From: Haplosporangium gracile
Taxonomy: Eukaryota; Mortierellomycota; Mortierellomycetes; Mortierellales; Mortierellaceae
Direction: 5' to 3'
Assembly (NCBI GenBank): GCA_015499985.1
Contig: JAAAUF010000027.1
Span: forward strand, 328-64,327
Length of the DNA stretch: 64,000 bases
The position numbers and the translations under genes were made by a program. Positions 59,525 through 64,000 of the stretch are shown here, in pieces. The notes under the pieces were generated by a model that was given only the letters and a program-made list of their open reading frames with translations, had not been told where the DNA came from and did no database searches. Position 1 is the first letter of the stretch, and each line of letters begins with the position of its first letter.

Positions 59525-59801
59525 ATGCAAGGATCAGCTAAACCGCCCGTCAGTATTGTCGATACTGGCCTGGGCAAACTCCTCATAGGAATATTGTTCG
59601 AGTGCGCTGATATCCCCTACCTCATCCTCGAACGAGTCCCGAACTTCAAACCCCTCGGTAATCCTCCCATCCTTCCCTCCTTCCCTTCTTCCTTCTGCCC
59701 TGGCTTTCACCCTTTGTAATGTGATTATGACGCCCCTTTTTTTCCAACGCTGACATTCATTTGAATGGACAGGATCGGCGATGACTCTAGGAGGGCGGTG
59801 A
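59525..59801 (+). pseudogene. 5' fragment of an FAD-dependent monooxygenase gene
   Basis: The frame from ATG 59525 reads PPVSIVDTGLGKLLIGILFE, then IPYLILERVPNFKPL. An intron (59658-59772, gtaatc..acag) joins it in frame to GSAMTLGG and a TGA at 59799-59801. This is the N-terminal Rossmann part of salicylate-hydroxylase-like monooxygenases, which normally read VGAGLGG, then ERA, then KPLGSAM. The GxGxxG loop is damaged (DTGLGK) and the rest of the enzyme is absent. Confidence 0.65.
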
Positions 59802-60087
59802 ATATCCAGATGCGCCTACCCCCCCTAGACCTTCGTCATCGTACTCTTCTCCGAAAAAAAACGACTGCACCACTGCTACCGAAAGCGCGAAAATTGAGGT
59901 CGATTCCAACTATGCCTGTGTCAAGATTAACTTTCCTGTCTGTTCCGACAACACAAAACCCGATATCTCCTGTGTTTTGTACGATGCCGAAGGATGAACT
60001 GACGCGAACATGATTACGATAGTGGACGAATTTGGGTCGTGTGCGTGTTGTGCACTAGTTTTTGGCGGACGAGAAGCATGTCCTTAG
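59791..60087 (+). pseudogene. Fragment of a cysteine-rich protein gene
   Basis: In a frame different from the preceding fragment, 59791-60087 reads with C-ending codons and one TGA (59995-59997): NDCTTATESAKIEV, then YACVKINFPVCSDNTKPDIS, then after the stop NMITIVDEFGSCACCALVFG. Six or more cysteines and a Ser/Pro-rich start suggest the end of a secreted or surface protein. I do not recognise the family. It overlaps the end of the monooxygenase fragment by a few bases, so two gene remnants appear to have been joined here. Confidence 0.4.
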
Positions 60088-60240
60088 CATTCGCTGCATG
60101 TGAAATACATGTAGTGTTGTTATGGTCTTAGCACTGCAACGTGTCTGTTCATGTCATTGTTATTATCGTCGCGAAAAGTACAACGAATAAAAAATGTGTG
60201 TGTTTTTTTCATTTTAAATCCCGAGAATCACCTCCCCCAT

Positions 60241-60269
60241 CCCCCCCCCCCCCCCCCCCTTTTTTTTTT
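60241..60269 (+). repeat. Poly-C/poly-T tract
   Basis: Nineteen C followed by ten T, ten bases beyond the stop codon of the minus-strand F-box gene. It is a homopurine run (A then G) in that gene's transcript. Confidence 0.95.
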
Positions 60270-60279
60270 CTATTGGGAC

Positions 60280-61854
60280 TCAAGAAGGACATTCATAGTG
60301 ACAATCATAAAACCTCGGCGTGAAATGAATATTATCATTCCGAATACCGCGTGCCTCAAACAACTTAAATATCGCCTCCCAGCCCTCAGAGTCCTGTGTC
60401 AGGGGCCCCGTGAACTCTCGCAGCCTCGGCCAATGTTTCAACATCCATTCTATATCCTCCGGGCGAGCATTATCAAACGTCTTTTCGACCCTCACCGCCC
60501 GTAGCCTTCGTAAGTTGGTCATTTGGCCCAGTCCTGAATCTAGTCTCCATTGGAGCGGCGGGTCTTGTTTCTTGAGAGGTATCGACGTTGCTGTAGCTGT
60601 TGTTGTGATCGCTGCTGTAGTTTCTATAGAAGAATACTCCCACATAAAGTCCTCGTCCACGTCCAGGTCTTCGAGTTGCTCTAGTCGGGAGAGATACCAA
60701 AAGACTGTTGGGCTGAACAGGTTGTCGTTCTTGATGTCGTTGTCAAAATAGAGTCGGAGCCGCTTCAATCGTTGACACACCCACGGCTGTGGGTTTGACT
60801 GTAGATCACTGAAAGCGACATGGAAGGCTTCCAGATCCTCGAGTTGGGTAAAGTTGTGCAGGATTTCCAGAATCATCGGACTCGTCACTCGGATACATTC
60901 CCGTAGGTGGAGGACTCGTATCCCCGCAAACTGGCGGATCCGGAGCCAGCCAAAGCATTGCGGACCAAATGCCTTCGCATCTACTTCGAGACTTGTCAGT
61001 GGAGGTAGTCGACGCATAACGGCAGAGAGGACTTCGTCCGATTCCGGGACGCCGGTTAGACATAGATCTTGTAATTGTCGCCATGTCGTCTGTTCCAGCG
61101 CAGCAGCAAATTGTGGGACAGGCAATTCGGATCCTGCCATCTCCCATCGCATCCCCGTCAAGTTGTGACATCGTTTGAGCCACTCGAGATGAATGATTGT
61201 GTTGTTAATATCACTGTACGCTGTATTGATCCCGAGTGTGATGCGATCCAGCCCCGGAAACGTCATCGGCGGCACCAAATCCGACAACAGGCCATCTCGA
61301 CCAAAACAAGCGATCTCACTGAACCGTGCACATGTACCCCAGAAAGCATTGACGGGTGCCCTCCCCAACAGATCAAAGACCCCCGTCAGTCGCAATGATC
61401 GGGGTTGCTGCAGAGTGGTCGTAATTGCATCCCAAAAGTCATTCGATGGCGTATGGTTGAGAAGATGTATAGTTAGGTCCTGAATGGTCGGGTTCAATCG
61501 AATCAAGGCCGTACTATTGACCTCCTGCAGAACTGACCATTGGACCAGTCGTGTCGGGTTGGCGCCCTTGAAATGGATTTCGAGCGAACAAAGCCCCGGA
61601 AAAACGATGCGGTAGTACTCTGGAGGGATGATTCCGAAATTATGGAGCCGTTGGACACTATCGGCATTGGTTTGGAGTCGTGTGACATCAATGGGCAGTT
61701 TGCCGGTTTGGAGGGTAACGTTCTTCCAGATGAGGTGGGAGAGGGATTGGTGAAGGAAGTGGCAGGCACGGACGATGGTGACAATGTCGCGTTTGGTGAG
61801 AAAGTTGCCGATGCAGGTGATGATTTCTTCTGGGAGATCGGTGATGTATGCCAT
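60280..61854 (-). CDS. F-box/LRR protein (intact)
   Basis: A single exon of 524 residues. The N-terminus MAYITDLPEEIITCIGNFLT followed by ACHFLHQSLSHLIWKNV is the F-box. Irregular leucine-rich repeats follow (LRSLRLTGVFD-like, LQDLCLTGVPESDE, IRVLHLRECIRVTSP, LKRLRLYFDND), with a Thr/Ala-rich insert near residue 420. The last 60 residues (RLDSGLGQMTNLRRLRAVRV, then PEDIEWMLKHWPRLREFTG) match the C-termini of the gene at 36368-37885 and of the pseudogene at 62071. It presumably serves as a substrate receptor of an SCF ubiquitin ligase, target unknown. Start 61854 is set by the F-box. Confidence 0.85.
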   Translation of the reverse strand: MAYITDLPEEIITCIGNFLTKRDIVTIVRACHFLHQSLSHLIWKNVTLQTGKLPIDVTRLQTNADSVQRLHNFGIIPPEYYRIVFPGLCSLEIHFKGANPTRLVQWSVLQEVNSTALIRLNPTIQDLTIHLLNHTPSNDFWDAITTTLQQPRSLRLTGVFDLLGRAPVNAFWGTCARFSEIACFGRDGLLSDLVPPMTFPGLDRITLGINTAYSDINNTIIHLEWLKRCHNLTGMRWEMAGSELPVPQFAAALEQTTWRQLQDLCLTGVPESDEVLSAVMRRLPPLTSLEVDAKAFGPQCFGWLRIRQFAGIRVLHLRECIRVTSPMILEILHNFTQLEDLEAFHVAFSDLQSNPQPWVCQRLKRLRLYFDNDIKNDNLFSPTVFWYLSRLEQLEDLDVDEDFMWEYSSIETTAAITTTATATSIPLKKQDPPLQWRLDSGLGQMTNLRRLRAVRVEKTFDNARPEDIEWMLKHWPRLREFTGPLTQDSEGWEAIFKLFEARGIRNDNIHFTPRFYDCHYECPS

Positions 61855-62070
61855 GAGAAGGTTGTTGACGTTGTTGTTGAATGTAAAAAATGACAGAAAG
61901 AAGAAGAAAGAGCGCGAGGACAGAAATTGACCGACAATAAAAGGAGTTCAAAAAATGAAATGGTAACGCGTTGTTAACGCGTCACAGCCAAACATTAATT
62001 ACTGATCAATGATTTAATGCTGTAGTAATATCAACTGCAATAGCCCTTTTGATCAATTATCAGTTATTAT

Positions 62071-63325
62071 TCACCAGCTACAGCCTACCACACCACCCAT
62101 CATCCGCCTCCAAAACAACATTGTGCTGCTCAAACAGATCCAGAAATTGCTTCTGTGTCCTGGATCCTGCGACAGCCTACAAGTCAACCTCTCGAGCACC
62201 GGCCAGTGACCCAACATCCACTGGACATCCTCCATCCCTGCATCATTAAACAAGCTGTCACTCACCAGAGTCCTCAGTCCTCTCAAAGTAGAGAGATGCT
62301 GCAGTCCTGAATCTAATCGCCATCGAAGAGAACTCTGTCGCTTCACCCGACTGAAGATGTTCCATGACAAGGTCCAAGTATAGCGCAAATTGAGGTCCAA
62401 GGTCTCTAATTTTTTCAGTCTCGAGAGCTACTCGGATGCAAGCTCACCGACCTTGTTGGGCCTTGTCGGATCGTTCGTAAATAAGGCCTCCAAGTGCTTC
62501 AGCCCCAAACAAATCCATAGCTCTGGATTTGATCGGATATCACTGACAGAAATGGAGAATGCCTTGAACGCTTCCAGCAAGGAACATCCTGTCAGAACAT
62601 CAAATGTCATTCTGCTCAAAAGTCCGTGACATCCTTGCATGTCGAGCGTCCTGATGTTGTCGAACAAAAGCTGCTGAAGAAACCTAAAGCTCTGCGAATT
62701 AAAACCCGTCGACTCGTACTGAAAATGCTCCAGGGGTGGTAAGTGTTGGGTGACCAACGAAAGGCGAACATCTGAACCACCAGATCTTGTCAATACAAGG
62801 TCGGTGAGTTGTGCCCTCGTCAGCTGTTCCAATGCCTTGGCAAAAACCTCGATCGGAAACTCTGTGTGGCGGTTAAGTATGTGCAGTTTGGTGAGGTTGG
62901 GGCACATCCTGGACCACTTCATGTTGCCGCCGGCAGACGTTCTTCGCGATATGGGCTCTCAGGTCCACTGTCAGCCGTTGGAGTCGGGAAAAGGAGATTG
63001 TCGGCTGGACAGACGAGTTCGCAAATCCATGTTTACTGACAGAAAATTTCTCGGAGCGGGTGCAAGCCCTCCAGAATAAGTCCAGCGCGTCGTCCTGAAG
63101 GACTTGAATAACATGAAAGTCGAGGCATCGAGGGTTCTTCAGGACCGTAAAGACCATCGTCCAAAAGACGCTGGTTGTCTCAAGCTCCCAGAAGTGACGT
63201 AGAGGTGTTTGATGGTCGGATTGAGTCGGACAAGGGTTGAGTAGTTTTTTTTTTTGGAGACGTATGTGTTCGAGCTGTATGTTTGCAATGTCGTTCATTG
63301 GCAAGTCAGAAAGGTTGACCCGCAC
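62071..63325 (-). pseudogene. F-box/LRR gene copy with frame changes and no F-box
   Basis: Three minus-strand blocks line up with the F-box/LRR family: 62873-63325 (DLFWRACTRSEKFSVSKHG, TISFSRLQRLTVDL), 62428-62922 (LTKLHILNRHTEFPIEVFAK, IRTLDMQGCHGLLSRMTFDV) and 62071-62400 (RWRLDSGLQHLSTLRGLRTL, MEDVQWMLGHWPVLERL). The blocks are in different frames or separated by a TAG, so at least one frameshift (near 62900) and one stop break the gene. The 5' end with the F-box is missing. The sequence before 63325 belongs to another copy. Confidence 0.75.
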
Positions 63326-64000
63326 TCGTCTATAACCAACTCCTGGATGGTATCCAAAAGCGAGACAGTCCTGAGTTTCGTCAGCGTCGACAAATGACCT
63401 AGTCCATGCTCCAAATTCCAGGGCAAGTGATACGTGCTCTCTGGCACAACATCAGACAGTTTCCGAACATCCAGTATATCCATACTAAGGTTCAGACTCT
63501 CCAGTTTGGACAATCTCGAGAGGGTCTCAAACGCCTTCTTGCTCGACGCCTCCGTGTCGACGGCGATTATCGTCTCCAGTCGCTTCAGTCCCAAGTAAAC
63601 CCAAAATCGCTGCTCGTTGTCAATATCCTGGCGTTGATGATCACTCCGTTAATATCCTCCAAATGAACACATTCCTGCAGTACTCCCAACGCCATCCTGC
63701 TGGTGAAATAGAGAATTCCGGTCACATCCAGAACCCTGAGGGTGTTGAACAGTCGCACACGAAGGGTGTTGAAAGTCAAATGCCCAAATCCGAATAATCG
63801 TAGTCGAAAACAACGCAGAGGCGGTAGATGAGCCAACGTCGCCGCAAAAGTATCATCCCGTTAATCCAGCTTGCCCAGCGACAAACCTTCCAGCCTTGGC
63901 CACGTTCCTTGCTCCAAAGCCTCCGCAAACGTGTTGGACGGGATTCTGTACGAGTCAAACGTCCAATGCAACTTTGTCAAGGACACTGCCGGAACCAGGC
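63295..64000 (-). pseudogene. Second F-box/LRR remnant, running off the window edge
   Basis: Minus-strand blocks 63585-63836 (LRVLDVTGILYFTSRMALGV) and 63295-63594 (MGLKRLETIIAVDTEASSKK, LEHGLGHLSTLTKLRTVSLL) follow the middle and end of the family. They lie in different frames, and a stop divides them near 63590. The C-terminus passes without a gap into the N-terminal side of the copy ending at 62071. The 5' part lies beyond base 64000, so the true extent is unknown. Confidence 0.6.

Overview
The window reads as nuclear DNA of an early-diverging filamentous fungus, most likely of the Mortierellomycota. Genes are split by many short GT-AG introns, mostly 80-150 bases. 5' leaders are CT-rich and AATAAA signals follow several stops. 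F-box/LRR genes and a lineage-specific multidomain family are present in many copies, many of them broken. The assignment to Mortierella-like fungi rests on gene content and style, not on a database match.

Conserved single-copy genes could be rebuilt exon by exon, with frame kept across every junction. They are: V-ATPase proteolipid subunit c (VMA3, minus, 6033-7669) beside an Asterix/PAT-complex gene (plus, 7968-8285); mitochondrial SSB (RIM1, 9004-9993); a PXA-RGS-PX-nexinC sorting nexin of the MDM1/SNX13/SNX25 type (minus, 13924-20145); mitochondrial ribosomal protein mL53 (20707-21168); an SH3-PX-BAR sorting nexin like SNX9 (21976-24958); ferrochelatase with [2Fe-2S] cysteines (HEM15, 25441-27499); an SMCR8-type DENN protein (minus, 39853-46094); a NOL11-like t-UTP protein (minus, 48694-52327) next to the RNA polymerase I subunit RPA49 (minus, 52829-54910); and a secreted pepsin-like aspartic protease (56473-57938).

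Accessory material lies between them. Five loci (172-4244, 10480-12855, 28445-30608, 30609-33332, 47502-48515) belong to one large family that I cannot name. The full architecture is a short N-terminal domain, a phase-2 intron, a Ser/Thr-rich linker, a heptad-like helix, a conserved central module and an LRR-like C-terminal half. One copy is intact, one is open but lacks a clear start, one is cut down to its N-terminal half, and two are pseudogenes. F-box/LRR genes form two islands (34340-39362 and 60280-64000) in which two intact genes sit among decayed or truncated copies. A shortened aspartic-protease pseudogene (58571-58930) and fragments of an FAD monooxygenase and of a cysteine-rich protein (59525-60087) follow the intact protease.

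Housekeeping genes stay intact while family genes duplicate, truncate and decay between them. The most interesting items are the unnamed modular family, the fungal SMCR8 gene, and the NOL11/RPA49 neighbourhood that pairs rDNA transcription with pre-rRNA processing. I saw no tRNA, rRNA, CRISPR array or intact transposon.
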